Source: Dactylellina haptotyla (taxonomy: Eukaryota > Ascomycota > Orbiliomycetes > Orbiliales > Orbiliaceae). Taken from it: a stretch of DNA of 64,000 bases. The notes below the pieces were generated by a model. That model was not told the DNA's origin, made no database searches, and was given only the letters and a program-made list of their open reading frames with translations. The stretch is from assembly GCA_031310005.1 (NCBI GenBank), contig CM062382.1, positions 1,674,001 to 1,738,000 on the forward strand. Direction: 5' to 3'. The translations under genes and the position numbers were made by a program. How positions within the stretch are numbered: position 1 is the stretch's first letter; every line of letters begins with the position of its first letter. Positions 27,454-39,331 of this stretch are shown piece by piece.

Positions 27454-28325
27454 ATGGCACAAAAGAGCGAATATATTCAAACAGAGACAGGTAAGACACT
27501 AAGTATTATATTTACTATAAACTCGAACACTTCTAATATCACGGGCTCCGGAAATCTTAGGTAATAAAGTATCCCGAAAATCTCTGATAATTGGTAGCCA
27601 AAATATTATTCTTGGGGGAAAGGTTTGATCATCTTTAAGATATATTGCCTCGAATCGAATAGGAAGACGCTCACATTACTAAATACCTAGACAATCATCC
27701 AGGCGGATTGTTGTATCCGAGGAGACCTGCGTCGACTGGTCTCACAAGGCCAAAATGCTGCGGCTGTGGCGATCGCAGTTGGCCGCTATTGCTTCCTAAG
27801 CAAAGGCAGTCTACTTCGCCCGCCAAGTAAAATATATAGAGGGTAAATGCTAGCAGTAACCCTTAGAAAATCGGGTATGAAATAAAGGCTAAACCATAGA
27901 GACAGACAATTCAGCTACTATCCCATGAAGTTAGGCGACCATGTTTTCGTCGGAGAAGGCAGTGTCATTGAGGCTGCAGTGATAGGCTCTTATGTCCATA
28001 TTGGGAAAAACTGTGTCATTGTACGATAAATTCAATATAGTAGGACTGATGCCTATGCATTCACTAAACAAAGTGGTAAAATTATATTTAGGGGAAATTT
28101 ACCATTATAAAGGATTGCGTTCGTATTGAAGATGGTACTATTATTGCGCCGAATAGTGTCATCCCGTCGTTTTCCTCGGTGGAAGGACACCCTGGCCAAG
28201 CGATGGGGGAGTTGCCTGAGACTGCAGCGGAAGTTTTAGAATGTGAGTTTGCTGAGATCAAGATTACAAATTTTAGGGACCCGCTAACAACCGTGATAGT
28301 AAAAGAGCTCTACAAAAGCGTCTAG
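27454..28325 (+). CDS. DCTN5: Dynactin subunit p25 (DCTN5-like)
   Basis: Five exons (27454-27490, 27561-27622, 27691-27842, 27900-28020, 28092-28325) give 201 residues. The start [14 protein letters not shown] and the following [13 protein letters not shown] match the N terminus of dynactin p25. [29 protein letters not shown] and IGKNCVI are left-handed beta-helix (hexapeptide) turns, and [12 protein letters not shown] is the family's conserved tail. p25 caps the pointed end of the Arp1 filament and helps dynein pick up cargo, especially early endosomes in hyphae. The gene runs away from the AT block, which leaves it a very short normal promoter, and converges with MCM2, 149 bases between stop codons. 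The last-exon codons after position 28240 could in theory hide a short intron (GTGAGT), but the predicted piece would be too small. Confidence 0.9.
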
Positions 28326-28474
28326 GTCTAGATTAATCTTTCTGTATCATGCCTCTAGTCTCAGGTGGGGGCATGCAAGTCATGATATATCTCCCAAAGG
28401 TCTGGACATGAATATATTTAGAAGACTAGTTATTATATGTTGCATAGCAACCCAGTTCCTGCTAAATATCTTTA

Positions 28475-31134
28475 TCATTCGTTTCGTCTGAGGGTATACT
28501 TTGCGAATGCACGAGCCAAACTCTTTTTTACACTCAATTTCTGGGCCCCAACGAAGCTTTCTATTATCACACCGATTGCAAAATCAATGTCCCTGGTTTG
28601 GACATAATCGGAGAGCCTCATCTTCGCAAAGGCTTCCGAGAGTCGAATAATAGATTCCAAGTGCCGAACCTGTAAACCTTAGGTTAATCGAAATAGAATA
28701 GTCAAGAAGGAAATACAGGATAGGGCAAGTTTCTCCACTTACTGTTATAGGGAAAGAACCCGTGGCAAGGGATTCGCGGCGCATATCCGAAAAAAGTCTC
28801 GCTAACTTTTCCTCATCTATATGGTGTATCTTTGGTTTGCACTCTTGTTTGGCGTAGAGAATATATTTTCTCAAAATATCTTGTGGGATTAACCCTTGGT
28901 TTTCCTTTGCTGGGGTATGCCCATTCTCTATTGTCTTTGAAAGCGGGTGGGAACGTCCATGAGACGAAACCACAAATTTAGCCAGGAGCTCATCTGTTTC
29001 AGGGTTTACAGTGTCCCTCACGACGCATAAGACATCAAATCGAGAGAGAATAGGCTCGGTTAGTTCAACATTCTGAGCGAACGGAATTGTTGAGTTGTAT
29101 CGACCACCAATAGGGTTTGCTGCTGCGATGATAGAACATCTGGCTTGTAGGGTTGTAATGATACCCGCCTTCGAGATAGAGATCGATTGCTGTTCCATTG
29201 CCTCGTGGAGTGATGTCCTGTTCGCACGCAATTTCAATGTTTGCAATCATTCCGAGGAGCAAGGTGTTAAGTTTGTCTTACCGGTCTTTATCGTTCATTT
29301 TGTCGAATTCGTCGATAAGACACGTCCCTTTATCGGCCAAGACTAATGCGCCACCCTCCAAAGTCCACTCGTTGGTGATGGGATCTTTGCGTACGCTCGC
29401 TGTGAGACCGACAGCGCTCGCTCCTTGACCTGTTGCAAAAACAGCGCGATGCGCAACTCTTTCAACATACTTGAGAATCTGTGACTTTGCAGTTCCTGGA
29501 TCTCCGAGGAGTAAAACGTTGATATCGCCTCTCAGTGTGTGTTTCCCTTGAATGTTTTTGGGGATGCCACCAAAAAGGGATGCGGCAACCGCAGTTTTTA
29601 TATCGCGGTGACCATATATTGAGGGTGCGATGCTGTCAACTATTTTGTTAACAATACCGTTTTCTTTAGCCAGACGCCGTATCATGTTTTCATCCTCCTC
29701 TGTAAGCTGGAAGCCAGCCAGTTGATCATGAGCCTTTATGACATTGTTCGCTTCAAGGATTGTTGCAAAGACTGGAAAGCCATTTCGATTGTTCAGCTGG
29801 GCGTCATAATTATTCCTGTAGATTCCTGTGATCTCGACTTCTTCGCCAGGTTTGGCGGAGTCTATCAAATCCCACAATAAAATTACTTCTCGGTGGCGAG
29901 GCAGCCTTCCAGCAGGTACTGTCCCTGGGGACTCTTGCAATGTTAATTTTTGGTAATTTCGATAAACCGTCTTTTCTGAGTTGAGACTGAATGGACCTCG
30001 AGATTGACAGTTTTGGCAGAAGGAAATTTTGACCTCAACGTTTGACTCTTGTTGGAACGGTCCGATTGTGATGCCGCACTTGGAGCAATCAAACTTCACG
30101 ACTTTTAATTGCGGAAATACGCCAGTTCGGCGGGTAACTACGCCAGAGACACGAACCAATGCATTAAGATGAGACTGTCGTAGTTCTCGAAGAGTGAAAA
30201 CTGCAGGAACATCGGAGACGCGAACGTGAATTTCTGTGTGAATGCGATCATAATCCTGGTAGTGGAGGAGGACTGCATCCATGGCCACTGAATCGAATAT
30301 GGGCAAAATTTCTGTTGGTGCGTTTGCTAAGAAATAAGCTAGAACTGCTTTTGTGTCTGCGAGATGCCGATATGATATTTCAAGAGACTCAGCGTTAACT
30401 TCTCCTAGATTCCTGATTCGAGTTCCATAGACAGACATATTGGTGTTAGGGTCAACATATTCTAGAAGAAAACTCTTAAACTCTCTGGCAATGGAGCGTT
30501 GAACTGCGGGAAGGGCTATCCACTCTGGAAGCGATGCATTTTTAACATCTGCAAGGGCTTCTAGGCTTAGCTCTTGCTCCCAAGTATCTTCGTCAATTGG
30601 TACCTCATCATAATTCGTATATCGATGCCGTTGCCGCCGTGGTTGGCCAAGCAGATCCACCTCATCATCGTCTTCGGTTAGAAAAGCTGCAGGCATTCCT
30701 CTAGCGCGTGCAACATCTCTATCGCGACGAGCCATGCGGTCATCGAGAAAACGGCGCTCCCCGAGACCGATACCTTCGTACTCGCCTTCATCAAGTCCTT
30801 CCTCCTCGTATCTATCTTTAATGGGGTCGGAGCCGTAATCACTAAAGAAATAGGATTAACTATGTGCTTCTTGAAATAGCCCTGGTAATGCTACATACTT
30901 ATCAGCATAGGCCATCAAGTCTATCCCATCTTCATCTTCTGCCAGATCATCTAAGTCTTCTATGTCTTGGATACCATCCTCCTCTTCTACAAAGTCCTCT
31001 TCTTCGATATCGTCATTTCTGGGCGGGGAACTCGGGGGACCGAGGGATGATACTGCGGGCGAAGCTGCCGAATGTAGGTCTGTGTCATCATTATCTTCTC
31101 GATTTCGTTTCCGGTTGAGGTTTGAAGTCGCCAT
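28475..31134 (-). CDS. mcm2: MCM2 replicative helicase subunit
   Basis: Four exons on the minus strand (30899-31134, 29282-30841, 28743-29217, 28475-28669) give 821 residues. The N terminus is serine- and acid-rich, as in Mcm2, where it is the target of DDK and a histone-binding region. A CX2C..CX2C zinc knuckle lies near residues 332-358 (CSKC, CQNC). Walker A GDPGTAKS is near 523, Walker B CLIDEFDK near 588 and the arginine-finger SRFD near 656. The C terminus has the winged-helix-adjacent [18 protein letters not shown] block. Mcm2 is part of the MCM2-7 ring that unwinds origins. It shares a 367-base divergent promoter with FTA4; an ACGCG core directly abuts the ATG. Length is close to that of yeast Mcm2 (868). 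Confidence 0.97.
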
Positions 31135-31501
31135 CGCGTAGTTTGGTGGGGTTGTAGTGAATATTGGTGTGAAAGAATTAAAGGTTCAGTTAGAGGCGGC
31201 TTGGTACCAATACTGGCGTTGACCATCAACGCCAAGTCGCAAACAATTATTCACATATAATATGCTCCTTTCGTCAATTTAAATCTAATATACGCTAATT
31301 CGCGCTCATATAACTGCACGTCAGCACTCATTGGAATCTGGTCGTGTTTGTGCACCAGTTTACGCCTTGTTGTAATATACATTTATAAGATATTTTGTTA
31401 AAAAAAAAGTCTATACTTTTTTTTTTGCAAAGATAAGTGAGATTGCCGCTTAGTTTCTCCAAGTTGGCATAGATTTCAACGACACCGAGACTTGAAGCAA
31501 T
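31135..31501. promoter_or_regulatory. Divergent promoter MCM2 / FTA4
   Basis: 367 bases separate the two start codons. CGCG cores occur at 31135-31138 (reading ACGCG next to the MCM2 ATG) and within TTCGCGC at 31299-31305, resembling MBF/E2F-type cell-cycle boxes. A T-rich stretch lies at 31385-31430. No TATA box is obvious. Confidence 0.4.
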
Positions 31502-32273
31502 ATGTCCAAGGGACACCTAGCATTCGAGGCGAAGAGAGGATTCATTCTTTCCCAAATAAGATTATTATCTCAGGATGCCATCGACCTAGGCGATTGGGGT
31601 TATGATTACCAAGATGCTGACGAAATTACGCCCGCGACTCTCGAAAATGTCCTCCAGAGAGGTAATCCATTGATCTGACCTTTGATTCGGAGTTTTCTAT
31701 TACAATAGTGCTTATAATCTACTAGTTAACAGAATGTCCAGGCGACATAATTTGACGTTTTATAATTCAGCAGCAATGGATCATGTTGCGGAGCAGCTTC
31801 GGGTGTTGTACCAACAAATGAAAAGTAGGGATCTATATTTTGAATCGCCAGCAGTTCTGGGAGGGCGCGCTGACCTAACGCTACCACGGTATGTAAGCAC
31901 AAATGAATGGTTGGTCGAATATAAGAAGATGCAAGATTGAGAAGTTTCCTATAGGAACATCGAAGATATTCCAGATACCTGGCCGTCTCAAGACGACAGC
32001 ACCGAGCAAGCTCGCGACCAATATAAAGTCCTAGTTGCTCGGATATCCAGCATGGTCGCGGGGATACACAATATTCGATTGAAGCACAAAAGTCTCCTTG
32101 ATATTCGGAAGAAGATTGAGAATCTGGAAGACCCAGCCCAGACAATTCAGCCAAATATTGTCTTCAAGGAGAGTGAGCTTGTAGCTGAACTGAAAAGAAC
32201 TAGAATTCTCGCTTCTAAACTAGCCAATGAGTTGGAGGCAATAAAAGTGGGCAGCACGCATGGATATCTTTAG
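31502..32273 (+). CDS. fta4: Kinetochore protein Fta4 (Sim4 complex, Nkp1-like)
   Basis: Three exons (31502-31661, 31726-31888, 31955-32273) give 213 residues. The start MSKGHLAFEAKRGFILSQIR, the central MDHVAEQLRVLYQQM helix, the PDTWP motif and the C-terminal coiled coil (KSLLDIRKKIENLEDPAQ, IQPNIV, ELVAELKRTRIL) follow the Fta4 family layout. Fta4 belongs to the constitutive centromere network in fission yeast and is related to budding yeast Nkp1. It acts at the inner kinetochore with Sim4/CENP-K partners. Reading exon 2 straight through meets a TGA; an intron with donor GTATGT and acceptor CTATAG (31889-31954) removes it and joins two family motifs at the right spacing. Its partner gene across the promoter is MCM2. 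Confidence 0.85.
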
Positions 32274-33393
32274 GAGTCAAAGGTGGTTTCCAGTATAATA
32301 CATCCAGAACTATAGCAATAATAGAATATAACATATTTGTATTCCCACCGAGATGGTGTTTGGAAGGGTTTTTGGTAATCTCTCTGGAGGACTGAGAACC
32401 TTGATCGTTTCTTAATGAGCAAGTATGCAATTTGAATATACATATGATGATGATGATGCATAGGGCTTTTATTTTCTTGTTTGGGGGTCGGATCAAATAG
32501 GGGTGTTCAGACGCCAAGTGCTGGTTAGTTATGTTCACGGGCGTTTCGACTCGCCACGCTCAATTCCAACTGAACGAAACCAATTCTTTCCAAACACCTT
32601 CATGGGCCTTGGGTTTGTGTACACAACCTAACATCGAAGCTCTTTTTCATAGATTTACTTCATTGGGTTACGATATAGGACGCGGCTCCTGCTTGTATTA
32701 TTGTTCATCTACTGGCGCCATCCGTTCTGTATATTCTATTCCTCCTTACTTGTGACCTGCTTTCAGCCGTTTCTATGAGCCCCTGGCCAATATCCTCCCC
32801 ATTCCCAGCAGAAGCCATCACCGCTCCCTTTATTGCAACAACACCCCTAACGTGAGTTCAGCGAGAGGAGTTTTTTTTATTTTATTTTCTTATATTTTTT
32901 AATAAAAGACTCTATCGTTGGAAACTAGGTAAAGTGTAGAGAATATGATACAATCTGACAAGTGTGCTGACATCTGATTCTTCTTGTATTGGTGATAGTT
33001 GACTTTGTGATGCCTCAATGACGACACGCCCGAGAAATGCGACGCCCTTTTACACGTATTCATATCGGTCGAGCCGGAGAGATGCTCGAATAGTCGCTAC
33101 TCTCATAGCCTCGGAGACCCGAATTGGACCCTCAAACACGATATTGATGGCGCAGAATTAAACCCATATATAATTTTTTCGTTCACCGAAAGGATACATT
33201 CTGAAAAACAAATCAACCTAAAACAACCGATAACCAAAGAAAACTAAACCGCGAGGAGATAATTTTCGAAGGGACCCTGCTTTCTGAACATCGAATACGT
33301 TCGGGTATCAGCTTGCAAATTTTAGCCGTCGATCGAGGAGCGGGTTCAGTAGTGAGGAGAAGAGCCATTTTACAGTCATATTCGAGAGACGCG
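32274..33393. promoter_or_regulatory. Intergenic region upstream of the DYRK kinase gene
   Basis: About 1.1 kb between FTA4 and the kinase start, likely holding the FTA4 terminator and a long kinase promoter and leader. A T-rich patch lies near 32870-32905. The frame at 32531-32755 has no family resemblance and I do not call it a gene. No other motif is supported. Confidence 0.35.
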
Positions 33394-36300
33394 ATGCAGG
33401 CTGTGCCGAATAAACAAAAGCAGCCCACTGGGCGCCCAATCCGTGAGACCGGTATGCCTTCGCAGACGACAGATAGGGCAAACCTACGACATACTCTAAC
33501 GAATTATGCCGGAAGCCCAAGGAAATCCATGTTATCTGGCGATTCTAGCAACCCACCGCAAAATCGACAAGGTAGCACGCTTCAATTGACTAAGCAACCC
33601 CACCGGTTGCCAGAATCGGAATTGGTCACGAAGACAGGAAATGTATCTCCTGCCACCAGCTTAAGGAGCTTAAAGACGAAATCTCTTCAACCACCCCATC
33701 AAGGGACGAGCGCAAAAGATGAACATGGATCAACGGAAAAACCTCGAGCTCTATCTGCGTCTAATGCCTTTTCCCCTCCTTCGGGGCCTCGATCTCCGAA
33801 CCTCGCTACACCTAAAGGACCCCAGACAAAGATCAATCGCAGAATATCAACATTTGGACATAGCCATGCAACAGGTTTAGGTGCAAGAACAGTTAGCCCA
33901 ACTGACACACGAAGGCTGAAGCGCCTTTCCGTGATGCCACCCCCTCCACTACCGTTGGCTCGAGGATCGCAGCCGCCATCCCCTAACAGCCAGTCACCTT
34001 CGCATATAGATGGCTCTGGGCTAACTGGGGCTACGCCAGATGCGAAGCGGAAATCGGTCTCATCTACAGTTTCTCTAAGCTCCAATAGCTCCTCAATTAG
34101 AGCGTCAACTAATCCTCTGCAACCTCGTACCGGCCAAACAACTGTTGCATCGAGGTTGCCAACCCCCAAGACGAAAACTGGTGATGCAGGTGAGGATGAA
34201 GACATACCTCCTGTCCCTCCGATTCCGAAAGGACTGGCAAGTGAACCGGAGCCGATATACAATACTCGTAAATCTAGTCTTGTCGGACATGCGGCAGTCC
34301 CTAACTTTAAGGGGGCTCGACAATCTCTGATATCGCCTGCAGTCGTAGAATCTACTAATAAAATCGACTCGGAGATGCGACGCAAGAGGGGACTTACCAT
34401 GGGCCCAACGCTTGAAACAAAATCCTCGATTTCATCATTGAAACAGAAAAACCTCCAACCACTGCGGCTACCCCCTTTAACGGTCCTTCCACTAAGTGCG
34501 CCTACTGTCAGCCGCGTGAATGCCTTAGAGGCCCAGCAAAATGACATCGATGAACAAATGCCAATGAAACACGGACCGCGCGCCCCAAGCACGCCACTCA
34601 CAGCTTCTAAGGCAACCTTTGCTGAAAGCCGGCGTAGCGGGAATTCTCAGCATTTGGTAGCTCGCAGCACAAGCTCCACCCAGCTCGCACAATCCCCCTC
34701 CGCTTCATCCATGAGGGCATCATCATCTAGCTCATTTAGTATACCAAACGCAAGTGGGGCTCCTCGATACAGTCGGACAGCCATATCCCCTCTAGTGTCT
34801 TCCTCTTCAAAACCGATTTCAGTGATTGGAGATCCTAATACCGGAACCTCGAGTTCAAAAGTATCCAGAAGACCAAATTTGCAAATAACCGCGGGCACAG
34901 GACGTCGAAAAAGCAAAGATGAACTGGCAAACCCTAGTATAGGAGATGTTTCACCTTCGAAATCCCCTGAAACACCTTCCAGTGGATCGTCCATTCGACG
35001 GAAGCTAAGCATGAGCTGGAAGCGTAGTTCGAGTAAATCCTCGCATGCAAGAGAGGAGCGCGATTTAGAACATACATCGAAACACGATGCCCCGCAGCTG
35101 CCTCGCCTCCCCAACACGATTTCCTGGGCTAGTGGAAATTCTGGTGCAGATGCCCAATCTATGCAACCTCCAGGCATAGCCACACGTAAACGGAATTCGA
35201 TTTACGGGTTCTCCGCGAATGGTCACGATCGTACTAAAAGTGAAAGTTGGAGTTCTACAGGCCTTTCAAACAATGGAAAAGATCTACGGAACCAAGATAT
35301 CCAACATTATGGTGATGGGTTGGGGTCTAAAAAATCTTTACTCCTACCAACCTCGACCCATCGATCCCTGAATACAAAATCCTCGGTATCTTCAATACGA
35401 TCGTCTCGGCTAGATATTCCAATTGATGCAGATGATGTCTTAGCAGATGAGGAGATGAAGAAGCTAGCCTCCAAACGAAAAGGGTTAGAAGCGGCGGCAG
35501 CTGAAGTGGAGATACTTCAGGCCCGAGCAGGTCCAAAGGACAGGTTATCCGCGCATCAGGCACTTAAAATGTCTCATTTGAATCTTTTTGAGCGTGGGGA
35601 GATTGTTGACTACAAAGATATCTTCTTCACAGGCTCTGGTGATGCTAAAAAGATAGTTGGTGAGCTGAACGGCGGCCCGGCGGTATGTAACTTTGGTTAT
35701 GACGACGAGAGAGGGGATTATAACATCGTGATGGGTGATCATTTAGCATATCGCTATGAGGTTATTGATGTCCTAGGTAAGGGCAGCTTTGGTCAGGTAG
35801 TTCGTTGCATTGACCATAAAACGGGCGGCCTTGTTGCTGTCAAGATTATTCGTAACAAAAAGAGATTTCACCAGCAGGCTTTGGTTGAAGTCAATATACT
35901 CCAAAAGCTACGGGAATGGGTAAGATTTTGCTGAATATATTTTCATCAATCCAAACTAACACTCTACTAGGATCCTGGCGACCAACACAGCTTGGTTAAA
36001 TTTACACAATCTTTCTATTTCCGAGGGCATTTATGCATATCGACTGAACTCTTAGGCATGAACCTCTATGAGTTTATCAAATCAAATGATTTCCGGGGTT
36101 TTTCTTTGCGGTTGATTCGACGTTTTACGAAGCAACTCCTGGGTAGTCTAATACTTCTCAAAGGGCGTCGAGTTATTCACTGCGATTTGAAACCCGAGAA
36201 TGTTCTCCTTGCTCACCCTATGCAGTCTGACATCAAAGTAATCGATTTTGGGTCTTCCTGTTTGGAGCATGAAAAGGTCTATACATATATCCAGTCACGT

Positions 36301-37195
36301 TTCTATCGATCACCGGAGGTTATTCTTGGGATGACGTACGGTCTTCCTATCGACATGTGGAGCTTAGGCTGTATCCTCGCAGAGCTATATACAGGGTATC
36401 CAATATTCCCTGGGGAAAATGAACAAGAACAGCTCGCATGTATTATGGAAGTTTTTGGCCCTCCCGAGAAACATTTGATAGAGAAAAGTAGCCGGAAGAA
36501 ACTTTTTTTTGGTAAGTGTATGAATATATCGACCACAGCATATACGATTGAGATTGTCGTATACCCTTATATGTTCTACGCGTTAGATTGCTGACTAAAT
36601 AATTGTTTGGCGTGAAGATTCTTTTGGGAAGCCAAGGATGATCGTGTCTTCTAAAGGTCGCAGACGCCGCCCAAGCTCGAAGACATTGCAACAAGCGATA
36701 AAATGCGACGATGAGGCTTTCCTTGATTTCCTTACAGGCTGCCTTCGTTGGGATCCCGAGAAACGTATAAAACCCGAAGAAGCCATTTCGCACGAATTTA
36801 TCACGGGGAAAAAATTACAAAAGTCTCGAACAGATCCGGTCTCAGAGTCCCCAGGGAAACGATTACCTTACAGTCCTAGACCATTACCCGAACTCCCTAT
36901 ACCTCAACTACATCAAGGCCATCTGGGAACCTCAACACGAGGTATGGAACTTAAAGGAACAGGGATCGGAAACTTCCCGTCATCAACCAAGACTGTAACA
37001 AAAAGACATTCTTTGGTTGGATCGTCGCTTACTGGTATAGGGAATTCTAAAAGGATTTCGAATATTAACACTCTTACAACACCCTCAACCTCCAATCTCC
37101 CAAGGGTCACTGGCCGTACTGCGTCGATATCTACGCTCAAAGCAGAACCACCCGACAATGGCAATCACGTATCAGCTCGATCTATTCGGGGATGA
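33394..37195 (+). CDS. pom1: Pom1-like DYRK protein kinase
   Basis: Three exons (33394-35919, 35971-36511, 36618-37195) give 1214 residues. The first 760 or so are disordered, rich in Ser, Pro and basic residues. A DYRK homology box ([21 protein letters not shown], about 767-790) precedes the kinase domain. GKGSFGQV is near 795, the VAVK lysine near 816, HCDLKPEN near 912, DFGSS near 934, and the activation loop [14 protein letters not shown] has the tyrosine pair that DYRKs autophosphorylate. Pom1 in fission yeast forms polar gradients controlling division-plane position and mitotic entry; filamentous relatives act in polarity and septation. The start was placed at the first ATG; the frame extends a little further upstream only through a TTG. 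A serine-rich tail follows the kinase domain. The assignment as Pom1 rather than another DYRK rests on architecture. Confidence 0.88.
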
Positions 37196-37736
37196 ATTTC
37201 ACATATACCAGATGGTTAGATAAACAAAAGAGCGTCATGTTACTCAGTTATTATCTTCGATGTTGCTACGTTGCCCACTTCTACTGCATATACTCTCCTC
37301 ATATCCGAGCCGCACACCGAAGATGCCAAGCGAATGGTTTGTATATATCCGATAACGAATGTTAAAGAGCAATCAGTCGGATGTAGCAATCCAGCTCTTT
37401 TGTTTGAAAAAATGACTATTATCGACGATATTCCCACAACCCTCCTTTTTGAATGGCGTTTCAGATCGTAACATTTACTCGAAATAACGCACGAAAGCGC
37501 GTGTTTATATTTGTTATACACAGAGCGAAGCCCCCCATCTAGTTTAACCAAGGGCCTTTTCTCTCCTTTTGGGGTTATCTTTGTATTACGAGTGAGTGTG
37601 GATGTTTGTGCCCTGGGCTACTCAGGCTACAAGGACACGTATATTTCCCCTTAAAAAAGTAGAAGTATGTGCTTGTGTCTACGAATTCGATTACTTTTGC
37701 AAAACTGCTAGCTGTGCTGTTGCCAATAATAAACAT
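37196..37736. other. Convergent intergenic region
   Basis: 541 bases between the stop codons of the DYRK kinase and IDO genes; it holds both 3' UTRs. No repeat, RNA gene or credible frame is seen. Confidence 0.5.
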
Positions 37737-39331
37737 TCACCAGTGACAGATTCCGCCGACATCTTCGCTATCCAACCATTGACCTGCAAGCCCTTGAATT
37801 TTTATAGACTCTGCATCATGTCCCGTAGGAGCAATTCTTGAATTCGTGAGCAACCGGCGGGCCCACGCTCCAATAGATGGTTCGCCTGTTTCATCTCGGG
37901 CTTGTTTCAAGAATGGAATTAAAGCTGTACCCCCTGTTCCTCTGAGATCAGACTTGTGTTTTGACGATTGTGCAATACCTTTTGGTTGTACTTGGTGGCT
38001 ATGTAACAGTGGGCTCGATGAGGACAAAAGAGTAACAGATTTTTGCCTTGACCCAAGGCGTTCTCCTGTCACAATCCTTTGTTCCTTTGCTGGTAGGATT
38101 ATATATCTGCTAACAATTTGGATATGTTTATCCCGAAAGCTCCTAAGCATATGTAAACAAGCATCATAGGCAACCGTCAGTGCCCCCGACGAAGAATGTT
38201 GCTCTACATAAGCACGAATGTTGGATATCTTGGAGAGATGCTCAAGAAAGCGGCGGTGAGGACCAGGCATATAACTTCGCATTTCCTTCAGAAGCTTTGT
38301 AAATATGCTAATTTGGTCATTGGGTGTCGGGGTGGCACTTACCACGATGAAATTATGAGTTTTAGATTCCTGGGCAGATAATGATTCCTCTTGTGATCTT
38401 TCCATCTTCTTTTCCCCGGTTGGCCGGTGTTCAATACCTAGGAAAATGTCGAAAGCTTGTATCAAAGAACTTTGTGCATTACTACCCCCCGAGTATTGTT
38501 GAAAAACTTCAGTACCACTTCCATCTAGGTATTTGATACCACAAGGCAGACCCGCCTCGGCCATGTTTTTTGAGCCTGCAAGATAGGGCCTAATTCGGCT
38601 GTAGAATATATGGGGATCGCAATTTTCATACATCCTTCCTAGTAAGGATGACAGTTCCCCCAGCCTTTCCGCAAACAGTTGCAACTGAGAAATGACATGG
38701 TCTAAGTTATCATCCCTGGCGTTTCTGAGGGCACTTATCATCAAGGGCAGGATTGCTGCCCCTCGACCTTCAATGGCCACAGAAACAAGGTAGAACCATG
38801 ATTCATCCAAGGCACCTGTAAATGTATGCAATGTTGCAAGGTTGTCAAGACAATCGAAAGGATCTTCCGTGAATATCGGTCTGAAATTCCACAAACAGAC
38901 TGCGGCATACGATGCTACGGGAGGTACTTCAAGCTTGGCACTCACGGCCAAATACGGTACCGAAAGCGATGGAGGTAGCGTCTAGATTGGCTAGGTTAAC
39001 ATGTCGTAGATTCCATATTTTCGGTAATTACGCATACCTCGCTGGGTGTTTTGTCCCCCCATATATAAGAGTGTGAAAGGAAGGAGAGAATAACATATGC
39101 TCTTCTCCATTCAGGCTCCGTTTTCAGTCGCTCCGTTGACAGAACTGGAAGTTTCTCGACCACAGTTCGAATCTTCTTGCTGAGAAGGAGAGGCTGGAGG
39201 TTTGATACAGCCGTTTCCCAAGGCGCATAGTACGGATCTTCCAAAGTTGTTAATGGAGCTATGTCAGGGAGGAAGCCTGTCGTTGCTGAGATTGAATAAT
39301 CTTCAAGCCTTGGGATCGGAGTATTCACCAT
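37737..39331 (-). CDS. Indoleamine 2,3-dioxygenase
   Basis: Exon 1 is 39038-39331 and exon 2 runs from 38981 to the stop at 37737, about 496-512 residues. TLPPSLSVPYLAVSAKLEVPPV, SYAAVCLWNF, GGSNAQSSLIQAFDIFLG and EMRSYMPGPHRRFLEHLS are IDO landmarks; the histidine in RDKHIQIVSRYI (about residue 380) is the proximal haem ligand, and GTGGTALIPFLKQARDETG is the conserved C-terminal loop. The enzyme opens the indole ring of L-tryptophan with O2 to N-formylkynurenine, the first step of kynurenine/NAD+ synthesis. A 48-base piece (38295-38342) has GTAAGT and CAAAG ends and interrupts the family alignment, so it is probably a further intron that happens to keep the frame. Fungi often have two or three IDO paralogues; which one this is cannot be told. 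Confidence 0.93.

Noticed and set aside
27274-27480. Minus-strand frame of 68 codons
   Set aside because: It lies over the ATGGTA repeats and the antisense of dynactin exon 1, and has no family resemblance.
31938-31940. Premature stop in FTA4
   Set aside because: It lies in a well-formed intron (31889-31954); the spliced protein matches the family.
32531-32755. Plus-strand frame of 74 codons upstream of the DYRK kinase
   Set aside because: No recognisable motif, no splice partners, in a promoter region.
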